Assembly (NCBI RefSeq): GCF_019468565.1
Contig: NZ_CP080521.1
Location: 2,356,001 to 2,420,000, forward strand
Reading direction: 5' to 3'
DNA length: 64,000 nt
From: Pseudonocardia sp. DSM 110487
Lineage (GTDB): Bacteria; Actinomycetota; Actinomycetes; Mycobacteriales; Pseudonocardiaceae
Below, piece after piece: positions 1 through 8,978 of the stretch. The notes under the pieces are model-generated. The model saw only the letters and a program-made list of their open reading frames with translations. It was not told the origin of the DNA and did not search any database. The translations under genes and the position numbers were made by a program. Within the stretch, counting starts at the first letter, position 1. Each line of letters starts with the position of its first letter.

Positions 1-111
1 GCCGGTCGTCCTGGATGGCGGACGAGATCTCAAGCCCGTGGTGCTTGGCGCTGCAAGCCATGATCGGAGTGGTGCCCGGGCCCCGTCATCGGGCAGACCC
101 CCATATTTAGG
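1..111. other. Window edge, mostly non-coding
   Basis: This stretch lies downstream of the LuxR-family gene. On the minus strand an ATG at 61 opens a reading frame that runs off the window edge (about 20 codons, beginning MACSAKHHGLE). It has no visible ribosome binding site and I do not recognise it. Between the two genes is a weak GC-rich inverted repeat (GCCCGGG with CGGGC, about 80-100) that could help end transcription. Confidence 0.25.
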
Positions 112-3003
112 TCATCCCGTCCCCACATGGTGGCGGGCCGCATAGGCGACCAACTCGGATCGACCCCCGACGCCCACCTTTGCGGCCAGGTTGGCGATGT
201 GGCGCTCGACGGTCTTCGGAGAGAGATAGAGGCGAGCCGCGATCTCCCTGGTGGAGCGGCCCTCGGCGAGGAATGCCAGCACCTCCGCCTCCCTCGGGGT
301 CACCCCCACGGTCGCCATCGTCGCCGGCAGGTCCGGGGCCGGGCGGCGGCGCCGCGGCACCGGCGCACCGGCCTGGCGGAGCAGCGATCGGCACGCCGAG
401 GCCACCGCGGGCGGCCCGGACGGATCGAAGAAGGCCAGCGCCTCGGCCAGCCATCGCGTCGGGTCTCCCCAGCCGTCGGTGATGGCCGCCTCGGCCACCA
501 ATCGGCGGGCGTGGTGGCGGTACCAGTCGCACGGGGCGAGGTCGGCGTCAGCCCGGATGAAGGCCCCCTCGGCCGCCGCTACCTGACCTTGCCGGCCGAG
601 GGTCACGGCCCGGGCATGGCCCACCCATCCTCGGATCAGCCAGTACGTCGTCAGTCCCGACGCCTCGACCTCGGCCACCGCCGCCTCCCCATCGCCGGCA
701 TCCAGGGCGTGGACGAGGGCCCACAAGCCCCGGCATGGCGCGGTGACCGGCGTGCCCCGCAACAGCGCCATGCCGGCGTCCAGCTCGGCCAGCGCCCGGG
801 CGCGGTCCTCGCGGACGATCCACAGCAGCGCCCGGGCCATGAGCAGAGCCACCCCTCGGACCTCGGGGTGGCCGCCCGAGGCGGCGACGGCCTTGTCGAT
901 GGCCGCCTCCATCTCGGCCCGCTGATCCATCAGGGCGTGACCCACCGCTTGCAGGACGAACCCCACTCCTTCGACGAGGGGAAGCCGCAGCCGCCCTGCC
1001 TCCGTGGCGCAGGACCGACCGGCGTCCAGGGCCCCTTCCGACTCGGCATGGTTGGTGAACCACGCGGCCATCTGGAGGCTGAGCGTGGCCGCGGTGGCCA
1101 GCGCACCCACGTCGAGCGCTGCCCTGCGGGCCTGGGCGAGCCGATCGAGCGGGCCGCCGCCCAGCAGGTCGATGGTGCCCAGCTCGTGGAGGGCCCGCAC
1201 CCGCCACAGCGTCAGGCCGTGCTGCTCGGCCAGTGCCAAGGCAGCCGAGAAGGCCCGCGCCGCCGAGGTGAGGTCACGCAGGCGTTCCCGTTGGCCCAAG
1301 ACCGCGAGGGCCTCGCAGGCCAGCTCGTAGCGCCGACCTGACTCGGACATGGTCAACGCCCTCTCGGCGAGCGCCGCGGCGTCGTCGAGGCGGCCCTCGC
1401 CGAGCGCCACCTGAGCGGCCAGGACCTCGAACTCGCCGGCGCCACCGCCTGCCGCGAGCTCTCGGGCGTGGTGAAGCCGATCCAGGGCGCCCGCCCAATC
1501 GGCCGACACGATGGCCGTGCGAGCCAGCCACAGGTGCACCTGCGCCCGGCGCGCCGGCGGGGCCGCCAGTGCCGCCAGCCGGGAAAGCAGGCGCCGGCCG
1601 ACCTCGCCCACCCGCTCGGCGTTGCCGGCCTTGACGAGCACCTCGCAGAGCACCTCGTCGATCTCGACAGCCAGTTGCCGGTTGTCGCCGACCAGCCGCC
1701 CGGCCCGCTCCAGGTTCGCCTCGGCGCTGGCCAGCGCTCCGCGCGCGAACGCCCGCCGCCCGGACTCGAGGTGCAACCGGGCCGCCCGGGCCGGCTCGTC
1801 AGCCTGGTCAGCGAGATCGGCCGCCAGCTCGCACCACTCCCCGGGCAGGCCGGGATGAGCGGCCTCGACAGCACGAAGAGCGCGCGCGGCAATGGTTGCT
1901 CGCTCCGGCGGAACGAGCTCCGCGAGGATGGCGTCGCGAGTCAGCGCATGGCGGAACCGGAAGCGGTGCCCGGGATCGGCGGCCTCCACGGACAGCAGCT
2001 GGGCGTCGACGGCCCGGTGGAGGCGATCGACCACCGCGGCGTCGTCCTGGCCGCTCATGCCCGCCAGCAGGCGCCAGTCGAAGCTTCGGCCGAGCAGCGC
2101 CGCCGCACCGAGAAGGTCCCGCGTGTCCGACGATGCTCCGAGACGTCGCCGCACGGTCTCGGCAAACGTGGCAGGGATCGCCAGCCCTGGTGAGCGGTCG
2201 AGGACCCAGCCGTCGGCCGTCTCGTACAACTCGTGGGCCTGGACCATCGCTGCCAGCAGCTCCTCGACGAGGAAAGGCAGTCCATCGGCCCTCGCCACCA
2301 CGACCTCGGCAACCTCGCGGGGGACGACCGAAGCCTGCAGGCAGCCCGCAGCCACCGACACGACCTCCTCGTCGCTGAGGCTCCGGAGCTCCACCATGGT
2401 TGCGGAGCGCCGGGCAACGAGGTCGCGGACGCGCGACAGAGCCCTGCTGGGTTCGTCGCTGCGAAGCGAGACCACGCAGAGGACCGGTTCCCCCGCGATG
2501 TTGTCGGCGAGATACTCGACGACCTCGACAGTCTCGGCGTCGGCCCATTGGAGATCCTCGAGCACGAGCACGCAGCCAGCACCGCGGCCCAGAGTGGCGA
2601 GCAGCCTGATCACGGCTTCCCCCAGCACCACGAGCGACTCCTCCCCGGGTGCCTCGCCATGCAGACGCCACTCCGGGATGAGTCGGCCGAGGATGGGCAG
2701 GAACGGTGCGAGCTCCGGAACGTGCGGCGGTCCCGACCTGCGAAGGTGTGAGAACAGTGCCTCCGCGACGGCCCGGAAGGGGATCGGGCTGTCGCGCTCG
2801 ACCGCCCGGCCGGTCAGCACGCGCGCTCCCCGACGAACGCCCTCCTCGGCGACCTCCCGCAACAGCCGCGACTTTCCAACCCCGGCCTCGCCGGCGACCA
2901 CCCGTGTCGCGCCAAGGCCGTCGGCCAGGCGATCGAGGGCGCGTCGTAGCTCCTGCCACTCCTGGTCGCGGCCGACAAGTACGGGGCACAGCAGCTCCCG
3001 CAT
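112..3003 (-). CDS. LuxR-family ATPase regulator (LAL type)
   Basis: A 963-aa cytoplasmic transcription factor of the large ATP-binding LuxR (LAL/MalT-like) class. Near the N-terminus are a Walker A motif (GEAGVGKS) and a Walker B-like segment (VLVLEDLQWAD), followed by a long helical, TPR-like middle. The C-terminal 65 residues form a LuxR helix-turn-helix (TPREAEVLAFLAEG...STREIAARL..SPKTVERH). The frame stays open further upstream but would overlap the ferredoxin gene. The ATG giving MRELLCPVLVGRDQEW is preferred because that is the usual LAL N-terminus just ahead of the ATPase. It lies 41 bp downstream of the ferredoxin stop on the same strand, so it could regulate the nearby oxygenase genes. 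The inducer is unknown. Confidence 0.85.
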   Translation of the reverse strand: MRELLCPVLVGRDQEWQELRRALDRLADGLGATRVVAGEAGVGKSRLLREVAEEGVRRGARVLTGRAVERDSPIPFRAVAEALFSHLRRSGPPHVPELAPFLPILGRLIPEWRLHGEAPGEESLVVLGEAVIRLLATLGRGAGCVLVLEDLQWADAETVEVVEYLADNIAGEPVLCVVSLRSDEPSRALSRVRDLVARRSATMVELRSLSDEEVVSVAAGCLQASVVPREVAEVVVARADGLPFLVEELLAAMVQAHELYETADGWVLDRSPGLAIPATFAETVRRRLGASSDTRDLLGAAALLGRSFDWRLLAGMSGQDDAAVVDRLHRAVDAQLLSVEAADPGHRFRFRHALTRDAILAELVPPERATIAARALRAVEAAHPGLPGEWCELAADLADQADEPARAARLHLESGRRAFARGALASAEANLERAGRLVGDNRQLAVEIDEVLCEVLVKAGNAERVGEVGRRLLSRLAALAAPPARRAQVHLWLARTAIVSADWAGALDRLHHARELAAGGGAGEFEVLAAQVALGEGRLDDAAALAERALTMSESGRRYELACEALAVLGQRERLRDLTSAARAFSAALALAEQHGLTLWRVRALHELGTIDLLGGGPLDRLAQARRAALDVGALATAATLSLQMAAWFTNHAESEGALDAGRSCATEAGRLRLPLVEGVGFVLQAVGHALMDQRAEMEAAIDKAVAASGGHPEVRGVALLMARALLWIVREDRARALAELDAGMALLRGTPVTAPCRGLWALVHALDAGDGEAAVAEVEASGLTTYWLIRGWVGHARAVTLGRQGQVAAAEGAFIRADADLAPCDWYRHHARRLVAEAAITDGWGDPTRWLAEALAFFDPSGPPAVASACRSLLRQAGAPVPRRRRPAPDLPATMATVGVTPREAEVLAFLAEGRSTREIAARLYLSPKTVERHIANLAAKVGVGGRSELVAYAARHHVGTG

Positions 3004-3044
3004 CAGACCAGCATGCCACCAGGTGTAGAGCGCATCGCGACGGA

Positions 3045-3380
3045 TCAGAGTGCGGTGACCAGCGGCGTGTCGACTCCCAGGTCGCCGACGGACGCCGCTC
3101 CACCCGGATCGCCGAGCGGCGCGTCCCGCCCCGGCAGCGGCGTGGCGAAGAAGTCGATCGAGTCGGCGATGAAGACCGCCTTCTGCTCGTCCTTGCGTCC
3201 GGTCCGGTCGACGAAGATCGCGTCGACCGGGCACTCCGGTTCGCAGGCTCCGCACTCGATGCACTCGTTGGCGTTGATGTAGCTCTTGCGCTCGCCGACG
3301 TAGATGCAGTCGACGGGGCAGACGTCGAGGCAGGCGCGGTCGGTGACGTCGACGCAGTTGGCGCCGATGACGTAGGACAT
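3045..3380 (-). CDS. 7Fe-type ferredoxin
   Basis: A 111-aa electron carrier. Cysteines at 9, 17, 21, 25, 40, 43, 46 and 50 match the Azotobacter FdI pattern: by family knowledge Cys9, 17 and 50 would hold a [3Fe-4S] cluster, Cys21, 40, 43 and 46 a [4Fe-4S] cluster, and Cys25 is free. The C-terminal 40 residues extend beyond the cluster domain, as in actinobacterial ferredoxins. A GGAGAGGAG sequence precedes the ATG. The gene starts 4 bp after the reductase stop, so the two are presumably co-transcribed and form an NAD(P)H-reductase-ferredoxin chain that could feed the divergent Rieske oxygenase. That link is inferred from position. Confidence 0.93.
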   Translation of the reverse strand: MSYVIGANCVDVTDRACLDVCPVDCIYVGERKSYINANECIECGACEPECPVDAIFVDRTGRKDEQKAVFIADSIDFFATPLPGRDAPLGDPGGAASVGDLGVDTPLVTAL

Positions 3381-3384
3381 GGTG

Positions 3385-4368
3385 CTAGCTCCTCTCCGTG
3401 GAGTGGCCGGGGAAGAGCGTCAGCTCCGGGTCCAGCTCCACTGCGGCGTTGTTGACGGCGGTTGCGACCTCGCCGAACCCGACGGACATAAGCCGGACCT
3501 TGCCCGGGTAGTCGGTGACATCGCCCGCGGCGAAGACCCGGTGCACCGTCGTGCGCATCCGGGTGTCGACGACGATGGAGCGGCGGTTCAGCTCCAGGCC
3601 CCACTCGGCCAGCGGTCCGAGGTTGCTGACGAAGCCCAGCGCCGCCACCACGCTGTCGACCTCCAGCACGCGGTGCTCGGCCTCGCCGCGCACGCGGACG
3701 TGCGCCTCGCGGAGCAGCTCGTCACCGAGCAGGGCCTCGACCTCGGCGTCGGTGATGACGGTGGCGCCGCACTCGTGAACGGCCCGGACGCTCGCCGCGT
3801 GGGCGCGGAAGCCACCGCGGCGGTGTACGAGGGTGACCGAGCGGGCGATCGGGTGCAGGGCGAGCGCCCAGTCGACGGCGCTGTCGCCGCCGCCCACGAC
3901 GAGCACGTCCTGGCCGTCGTGGGCGGCCGGGTCCGGCACGAAGTAGGAGAGGCCGCGCCCGAGGAACTCCTCGCCCGCGGGGAGCGGGCGCGGCGTGAAC
4001 GTGCCGGTGCCCGCGGTCAGGACGACCGCGCCGGCATCGACGACGGTGCCGTCCGCCAGCGACACCTGCGGGCGACCGTCCGGGGAGTGCGCGAGCGCGG
4101 TGGCCTGGCTGCCCAGCAGGTACCGCGGACCGAACGCGTCGGCCTGCTCCTTCAGCGCGGCGACGACGTCCCGGCCGCGTGACCCGGGGATGCCCGCGAT
4201 GTCCCGGATCTCCTTCTCCGGGTAGAGCGCGGCGATCTGCCCGCCCGCCTGCGGCAGGGCATCGACGATCACGGTGCGCAGGCCGCGGAACCCCGCGCAG
4301 TAGGCGCCGTAGAGACCGGTGGGGCCGGCGCCGACGATCAGGATGTCCGTGTTCATGCTCGCGGGCAC
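3385..4368 (-). CDS. Ferredoxin-NAD(P)+ reductase, thioredoxin-reductase-like
   Basis: A 327-aa FAD flavoprotein of the thioredoxin-reductase-like FNR type (YumC family). The FAD-binding motif GAGPTGLYGAYCAG is at the N-terminus, an NAD(P) motif GGGDSAVDWA lies mid-protein, and the FAD-closing ATG/GD motif is FAAGDVTDY near the C-terminus. The redox-active CxxC of true thioredoxin reductases is absent, which supports a ferredoxin reductase. The GTG at 4368 is chosen because GGAGGT sits 5 bp upstream; the ATG at 4356 is 17 bp from that Shine-Dalgarno. It is followed 4 bp later by the 7Fe ferredoxin and is divergent from the Rieske oxygenase. Confidence 0.9.
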   Translation of the reverse strand: MPASMNTDILIVGAGPTGLYGAYCAGFRGLRTVIVDALPQAGGQIAALYPEKEIRDIAGIPGSRGRDVVAALKEQADAFGPRYLLGSQATALAHSPDGRPQVSLADGTVVDAGAVVLTAGTGTFTPRPLPAGEEFLGRGLSYFVPDPAAHDGQDVLVVGGGDSAVDWALALHPIARSVTLVHRRGGFRAHAASVRAVHECGATVITDAEVEALLGDELLREAHVRVRGEAEHRVLEVDSVVAALGFVSNLGPLAEWGLELNRRSIVVDTRMRTTVHRVFAAGDVTDYPGKVRLMSVGFGEVATAVNNAAVELDPELTLFPGHSTERS

Positions 4369-4470
4369 GGCCGACCTCCGGTGGATGGTGGGGAAGGGAA
4401 GAAGACGAGCTCCCCGGCGCCGGGGGCGTTCCGGACGGTAGGTGCGCCCCCAGGGTGTGTCCCGCCCGCC

Positions 4471-4525
4471 GGACCGCTCAGCGAAACCGGGACCGGATTC
4501 CCGGGCGCGGTTCGGTCAGCGGAAC
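4471..4525. promoter_or_regulatory. Two candidate IclR operators before the Rieske operon
   Basis: The divergent ferredoxin reductase/Rieske intergenic region holds two imperfect palindromes sharing a CTCAGCG/GTCAGCG core: GGACCGCTCAGCGAAAC at 4471-4487 and GTTCGGTCAGCGGAAC at 4510-4525. Both resemble the sites before the two IclR genes of this window (10917-10933 and 16948-16964). The second lies 43 bp before the Rieske ATG. Binding by either IclR is inferred from the shared sequence. Confidence 0.5.
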
Positions 4526-4567
4526 CGTGACCTTGGAGGGCCCGCCGGCCGGTGTTGGACTGGCTTC

Positions 4568-5818
4568 ATGAATGCGAATGGCGGAGCGACCGACACGAAG
4601 GCAGCGGCCGCCCCACGCCGCCGGCCGCGGCGCGCCGGCAAGCTCCCCGGACGCCAGGACTGGTCGAGCTGGCCCCATTACCAGGCCGCTGCCGCCGGTT
4701 TCCGCGGCTACTGGTACCCGGTCTGCTACGGGTCACAGCTCACCGGGAAGCCGAAGCAGATCACGCTGCTCGGCGAGAAGATCGTGCTGATCCGCGACGG
4801 TGTCAAGAACATGGGCACGGCGTACGCGTTGAAGGACCGGTGCCCGCATCGCGGGGTGCCGTTGAGCGAGGGCAACCAGCAGTTCCCCGGCACGATCTCG
4901 TGCCCGTACCACGGCTGGACGTTCGACCTCGCGACGGGCGAGCTGAAGGCGGTCATCACCGACGGCCCCGAGAGCCCGATCTGCGGAAAGGTCACCCAGC
5001 CCACCTACGAGGTCGAGGAACGACTCGGCATGGTGTGGGTCTTCGTCGGCGACGGCGAGGACGCGCCGCCCATCGACGAGCAGCTCCCCGAGGAGCTGGT
5101 CGGCAACGCTGCGGTGGTCGGGTCGCGGATCCAGCCCCGCGTGGGGAACTGGCGGTTCGCCTGCGAGAACGGCTACGACGAGGGCCACGCCAAGTACCTG
5201 CACCGCACGTCGCTCTGGCGGGTGTTCAAGGCCATGCCCGTGTGGAACGAGACCCGCATTGTCCAGCGGGGGCGCTGGATCTACCGCGTGCAGGACAAGC
5301 AGTACTGGACCGCGGAGTTCCCCGGTCTCGGCAAGTGGGACAACCAGTCCTGGTTCAAGCTCAAGCCGCCGAAGCAGACCAGCAACATCGGCAACACCGG
5401 CAGCCACCGCGAGGTCAACCCGGTGATCGCCGCCCAGGAGTTCCCCGGGTTCGCGTCGGTGAGCATGCCGGGGATCCTGCGGATCGCGTACCCGACGTTC
5501 ATCCACTACGAGTTCTACGTCCCGGTGGACGCCGAGAACCACCTGTACGTGGGTGTGATGGCGGATTTCCGGAAGGGGTTGCGGACCCTGCCCTTCTACC
5601 TGAAGTACCTCGGATTCGTCCGGTGGCTGTTCCACGGCCAGTTCTCCGCGCAGGACAAGTGGATGGTCGAGGTGACCGACGCCCCGCCGGAGCGGCTGTA
5701 CCGGCCGGACGAGTCGCTGCTCAAATGGCGCAAGCTCGCCGAGGACGTCACCGAGGAACGGACCGAACGGCTCAAGGCCGACGGGTTCGAGCCCGCAGGC
5801 CCGCCCGTCGAGAGCTGA
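4568..5818 (+). CDS. Rieske non-heme iron oxygenase, alpha subunit
   Basis: A 416-aa ring-hydroxylating oxygenase terminal component. The N-terminal Rieske domain has Cys92-x-His94 and Cys112-x2-His115 (CPHRG...CPYHGW). The catalytic domain has the mononuclear iron set Asp204, His207 and His212 (DEGHAKYLH). No beta-subunit gene follows, so it is probably a homotrimeric type such as carbazole 1,9a-dioxygenase or ketosteroid hydroxylases. The ATG at 4568 removes an arginine-rich, non-homologous upstream extension; no strong ribosome binding site is visible. It leads an operon with an extradiol dioxygenase and hydrolases, pointing to attack on an aromatic or heteroaromatic ring. The substrate cannot be read from sequence. 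Confidence 0.9.
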   Translation: MNANGGATDTKAAAAPRRRPRRAGKLPGRQDWSSWPHYQAAAAGFRGYWYPVCYGSQLTGKPKQITLLGEKIVLIRDGVKNMGTAYALKDRCPHRGVPLSEGNQQFPGTISCPYHGWTFDLATGELKAVITDGPESPICGKVTQPTYEVEERLGMVWVFVGDGEDAPPIDEQLPEELVGNAAVVGSRIQPRVGNWRFACENGYDEGHAKYLHRTSLWRVFKAMPVWNETRIVQRGRWIYRVQDKQYWTAEFPGLGKWDNQSWFKLKPPKQTSNIGNTGSHREVNPVIAAQEFPGFASVSMPGILRIAYPTFIHYEFYVPVDAENHLYVGVMADFRKGLRTLPFYLKYLGFVRWLFHGQFSAQDKWMVEVTDAPPERLYRPDESLLKWRKLAEDVTEERTERLKADGFEPAGPPVES

Positions 5819-5824
5819 GGACAC

Positions 5825-6775
5825 ATGGCGCGCATCGTGCTCGGAGTGGGTGCCTCCCACTCCACCCTGATGAACACGCACTGGGACCACGTCGTGCACA
5901 CCGACCGCGCGGAGCGGTTCCGGGACGCGCTGGCCGAAGCCCGCGACGCGGTCGCCGGCGCTCGGCCGGACGTGGCGATCATCGTCGGGTCCAACCACTT
6001 CCGCGGGTTCTGGCTGGACATGATCCCGGCGTTCACGCTCGGCGTCGGAGAGGTGATCGGGGCGGGCGAGGCGGGCACACCCAAAGGTCCGCAACGCAGC
6101 GATCCCGGCTTCGCGCAGGCGCTCGCGGGTGAGCTGATCGAGCGCGGAACCGAGGTGGCCATCTCGGCCCGGCTGCAGATCGACCACGGGCAGACCCACG
6201 CGATCCAGTACCTCCTGCGCGACCTCGACGTTCCCGTCGTCCCACTGGTGATCAACGTGTTCGCCGCCCCGCTGCCCAGGGTCGACCGCTGCCTGCAGCT
6301 GGGCCGCAACCTCGCCGCGGCCGTCGAGGCGATCCCCGAGGACCTCCGGGTCGTCGTGATCGCGTCGGGCGGGCTGTCGCACCAGCTGCCGTGGCCCGCC
6401 GACTGGCGGGACCCGCAGAACACGGACGAGGAGTTCCTCGTCGAGGCCTGGCTGAACGGTCGCGGCGAGTGGGAGCGCTACGACAAGCGGCGGCGGGAGA
6501 TCATCACCGCGGCCCGCCCGACGATCTTCGAGGACTTCGACGAGGCGTTCCTGGCCGATCTCGAGGCGGGAAAGCTGGAGCGCTACGCGACCTACTCCTC
6601 CGACGACATCGAGGGGCTCGCCGGCAACGGCGGCCAGGAGCTGCGGACCTGGCTGACCATGGCCGCGGCCATGGGCTTCGCGCCCGGGCGCCGCCTGGCG
6701 TACGCGGCGATGCCGGAGTGGCTGACCGGCATGGGGGTCGGTTTGATCGAACCCGCGACGGAGCGCGAGCCGTGA
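5825..6775 (+). CDS. Class III (LigB-type) extradiol ring-cleavage dioxygenase
   Basis: A 316-aa single-chain member of the LigB superfamily, which splits catechol-type rings next to the hydroxyls using Fe(II). Conserved family features are GASH with His12 and SNHF with His58 as probable iron ligands, and His186 in SGGLSHQ as a candidate acid/base residue. Unlike carbazole-pathway CarBaBb, the catalytic subunit stands without a small partner gene. It starts 6 bp after the Rieske stop and its TGA overlaps the next gene's GTG. It would act on the dihydroxylated product of the Rieske enzyme, giving a meta-cleavage product for the downstream hydrolases. Confidence 0.88.
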   Translation: MARIVLGVGASHSTLMNTHWDHVVHTDRAERFRDALAEARDAVAGARPDVAIIVGSNHFRGFWLDMIPAFTLGVGEVIGAGEAGTPKGPQRSDPGFAQALAGELIERGTEVAISARLQIDHGQTHAIQYLLRDLDVPVVPLVINVFAAPLPRVDRCLQLGRNLAAAVEAIPEDLRVVVIASGGLSHQLPWPADWRDPQNTDEEFLVEAWLNGRGEWERYDKRRREIITAARPTIFEDFDEAFLADLEAGKLERYATYSSDDIEGLAGNGGQELRTWLTMAAAMGFAPGRRLAYAAMPEWLTGMGVGLIEPATEREP

Positions 6776-8085
6776 TCGCGCCGACCGGCACGGCCGTCGC
6801 CGAGGAGGCCGTCGTCGACCGGCTGCTCGCCGCGATCAGCGAGGACCGGCTGCGCGCCGCCGCCCGCGCCGTCACCGGGATCCCGAGCCCCACCGGACGG
6901 GAGGCGCCGCTGGCGCGCTTCCTGGCCGACCGGCTCGCCGCGGCCGGGTTCGCGGCGACCGCGCAGCACATCGACGAGTTCCAGGCCAACGCCGTGGGCA
7001 GGCTGCGCGGCAGCGGTGGCGGCGAGGACCTGATGCTCTACGCGCCGATCGACACCCTCACCACGGGCGAGGAGGCGATCGACGTGCCGTGGATCGGGGA
7101 GCGCCTCCGTCCCGACATGCTGCCGGTGGCGCGCGACGAGGGCGCGTTCGTCTCCGGGCTCGGCGCGAGCAACCCGAAGGGGCACGCGGCCTGCATCCTT
7201 GTGCTGGCGGAGGCGCTCGGTGAGGTCCGGCCGGAGCTCGCGGGCGACGTCGTCGTCGCGTTCGGGGCCGGCGGGATGCCGACCAACGCCGTCAACGCCC
7301 CCGGCTACCCGCAGCGGGCCAACACCGGCCAGGGCGTCGGCTGCTCGTTCCTGCTGGAGCGGGGCTGGTACACCGACCACGCCGTGATCGCGAAGCCAGG
7401 CGATCTCGTGGCGCACGAGGAGGTCGGACTGGCCTGGTTCGAGGTGACCGTCCTCGGCGTCCACACCTACGTCGGCAGCCGGCACCGGATGCCCTACCGC
7501 AACCCGATCGTCACGGCCGCCGAGGTCGTCACCCGGCTCGAGCGGTGGCTGGCCGACTACCCGGTCCGGCACCGCACGCCCACGGCAGCGCCGCAGGGTG
7601 TGATCGGGTCGATCGCGGGCGGCTGGGAGCGGATGCTCGCGGTGACCCCGGCGCTCTGCCGGCTGCGGCTCGACATCCGCGTCGCGCCCGGGACGACACC
7701 GCTGCAGGTCAAGCGGGAGCTCGCGGGCTTCGTCGAGGAGCTGGGCCGGGACCTGGACGTCGATCTCGGTGTCGAGATGGTGCTGGCCGTCCCGGCGACG
7801 CACACGCCGCCCGACGCCCCGATCGTGCAGCGGACGGTTGCGGCCTGGGAGCAGACCAACGGCCGCCCCCACGAGCCGATCCCCGACAACAGCGGCGCCA
7901 CCGACGCGAACATCCTGCGGGCGCGCGGCATCCCGACCGCGCGGGTCGGGATGCCGAAGGTGACGTCGGAGAGGTTCGCCGTCGATTTCGCACGCGGGAT
8001 GAACACCGTCGACGTGCGTGCAATGCGCCGCCTCTGCGAGGTGCTGGCGCGTACGACGATCGCCACCACACGAGAGGAATCCTGA
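6772..8085 (+). CDS. M20-fold hydrolase-like protein lacking canonical metal ligands
   Basis: A 437-aa protein with the two-domain M20 (carboxypeptidase G2/ArgE/DapE) layout, including the lid domain (about GVHTYVGSRHRMPYRNP) and the C-terminal TDAN segment. The dinuclear metal site looks dismantled: the usual H-x-D is APIDTL, the bridging Asp of DxKG is Asn (ASNPKG), the Glu-Glu pair is replaced by GAGGMPTN, and a later acidic ligand aligns with Lys (VIAKPG). It may be a metal-independent enzyme, a differently metallated one, or a binding protein. The GTG at 6772 overlaps the dioxygenase stop, so translation is coupled. Fold assignment is good; activity is unknown. Confidence 0.75.
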   Translation: MIAPTGTAVAEEAVVDRLLAAISEDRLRAAARAVTGIPSPTGREAPLARFLADRLAAAGFAATAQHIDEFQANAVGRLRGSGGGEDLMLYAPIDTLTTGEEAIDVPWIGERLRPDMLPVARDEGAFVSGLGASNPKGHAACILVLAEALGEVRPELAGDVVVAFGAGGMPTNAVNAPGYPQRANTGQGVGCSFLLERGWYTDHAVIAKPGDLVAHEEVGLAWFEVTVLGVHTYVGSRHRMPYRNPIVTAAEVVTRLERWLADYPVRHRTPTAAPQGVIGSIAGGWERMLAVTPALCRLRLDIRVAPGTTPLQVKRELAGFVEELGRDLDVDLGVEMVLAVPATHTPPDAPIVQRTVAAWEQTNGRPHEPIPDNSGATDANILRARGIPTARVGMPKVTSERFAVDFARGMNTVDVRAMRRLCEVLARTTIATTREES

Positions 8086-8978
8086 TGGCGCCCCCACCGG
8101 AGAGCCGCTACGCGGACGGCGGCGGCGTCCGCTACCACTACCACGATCTCGGGAGCGGTCCCGACACCGTTTTCCTGCACGGTGGCGGCCCCGGCTGCAC
8201 GGCGTGGAGCGACTTCGGGCCGGTCGCCCCGCTCTTCGCGGCCGACCGCCGCTGCCTGCTCGTGGACATCCACCAGTACGGCAAGTCCGAGAAGTCGCGC
8301 ATCGACGGTCCGATGTGGGACCACCACGCGGCCACGACCGTCGCGCTCATGGACACGCTCGGGGTGGAGCGCGCGGACTTCGTCTGCAACTCGTGGGGCG
8401 GCACGATCGCGCTCAACCTGGCGGCGAAGTACCCGGACCGCGCGCGTTCGTTGGTCGTCACCGGGAGCATGCCGGTCTTCTACGGTCCGCTCGCCCCGCT
8501 GCCAGAGGGCGGTCGCCGCGGCCGCAACGCCCGCGACGTCTACTACGGCGGCGAGGGCCCCACGCGCGAGAAGATGCGCGAGCTGATCACCCGGCTCGAG
8601 TGGTACGACACCGGCGCGCTGCCCGAGGAGACCCTGGACCTGCGTTACGAGCAGAGCCTCGACCCCGGTGAGCGCGCGCTGGCCGGGATGTCGGACTCGC
8701 CGCGGGGGGAGTGGCAGGACCTGACCGCGGAGCTGGGGCGCATCGAGGCCCCTGTCCTGTTCGTCTGGGGCATGCAGGACGCGTTCCTGACGCCCGACTA
8801 CCCGCTGATGCTGGCCCGGATGGTCCCGCGCGGAAACCTGTACGTGATGGACCACGCCTCTCACCACCTGCAGGAGGAGCGCCCGCAGGCCTACTACTCG
8901 GTGGTCTCGGGCTTCCTGGACTCGCTGCCGGCAGGCGGCGTGCCGGCAGGCTCGCTCGCAGGGCTTGGAGCCCGATGA
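8085..8978 (+). CDS. Meta-cleavage product C-C hydrolase (BphD/MhpC-like)
   Basis: A 297-aa alpha/beta hydrolase. HGGGPGC near residue 32 is the oxyanion-hole signature of meta-cleavage-product hydrolases. The nucleophile is Ser103 in CNSWGG, the acid is likely the Asp of MQDAFLTPD, and the catalytic His lies in DHASHH. By family it would hydrolyse the C-C bond of the ring-opened dienoate, giving an acid and a 2-hydroxypentadienoate. The ATG overlaps the preceding TGA by one base. Together with the dioxygenase it defines a meta-cleavage pathway whose lower steps are encoded at 17-19.8 kb. Confidence 0.87.
   Translation: MAPPPESRYADGGGVRYHYHDLGSGPDTVFLHGGGPGCTAWSDFGPVAPLFAADRRCLLVDIHQYGKSEKSRIDGPMWDHHAATTVALMDTLGVERADFVCNSWGGTIALNLAAKYPDRARSLVVTGSMPVFYGPLAPLPEGGRRGRNARDVYYGGEGPTREKMRELITRLEWYDTGALPEETLDLRYEQSLDPGERALAGMSDSPRGEWQDLTAELGRIEAPVLFVWGMQDAFLTPDYPLMLARMVPRGNLYVMDHASHHLQEERPQAYYSVVSGFLDSLPAGGVPAGSLAGLGAR

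Noticed and set aside
3004..3264. N-terminal extension of the LuxR-type gene upstream of 3003
   Set aside because: It would overlap the ferredoxin gene by over 200 bp and is arginine/glycine-rich without family similarity.
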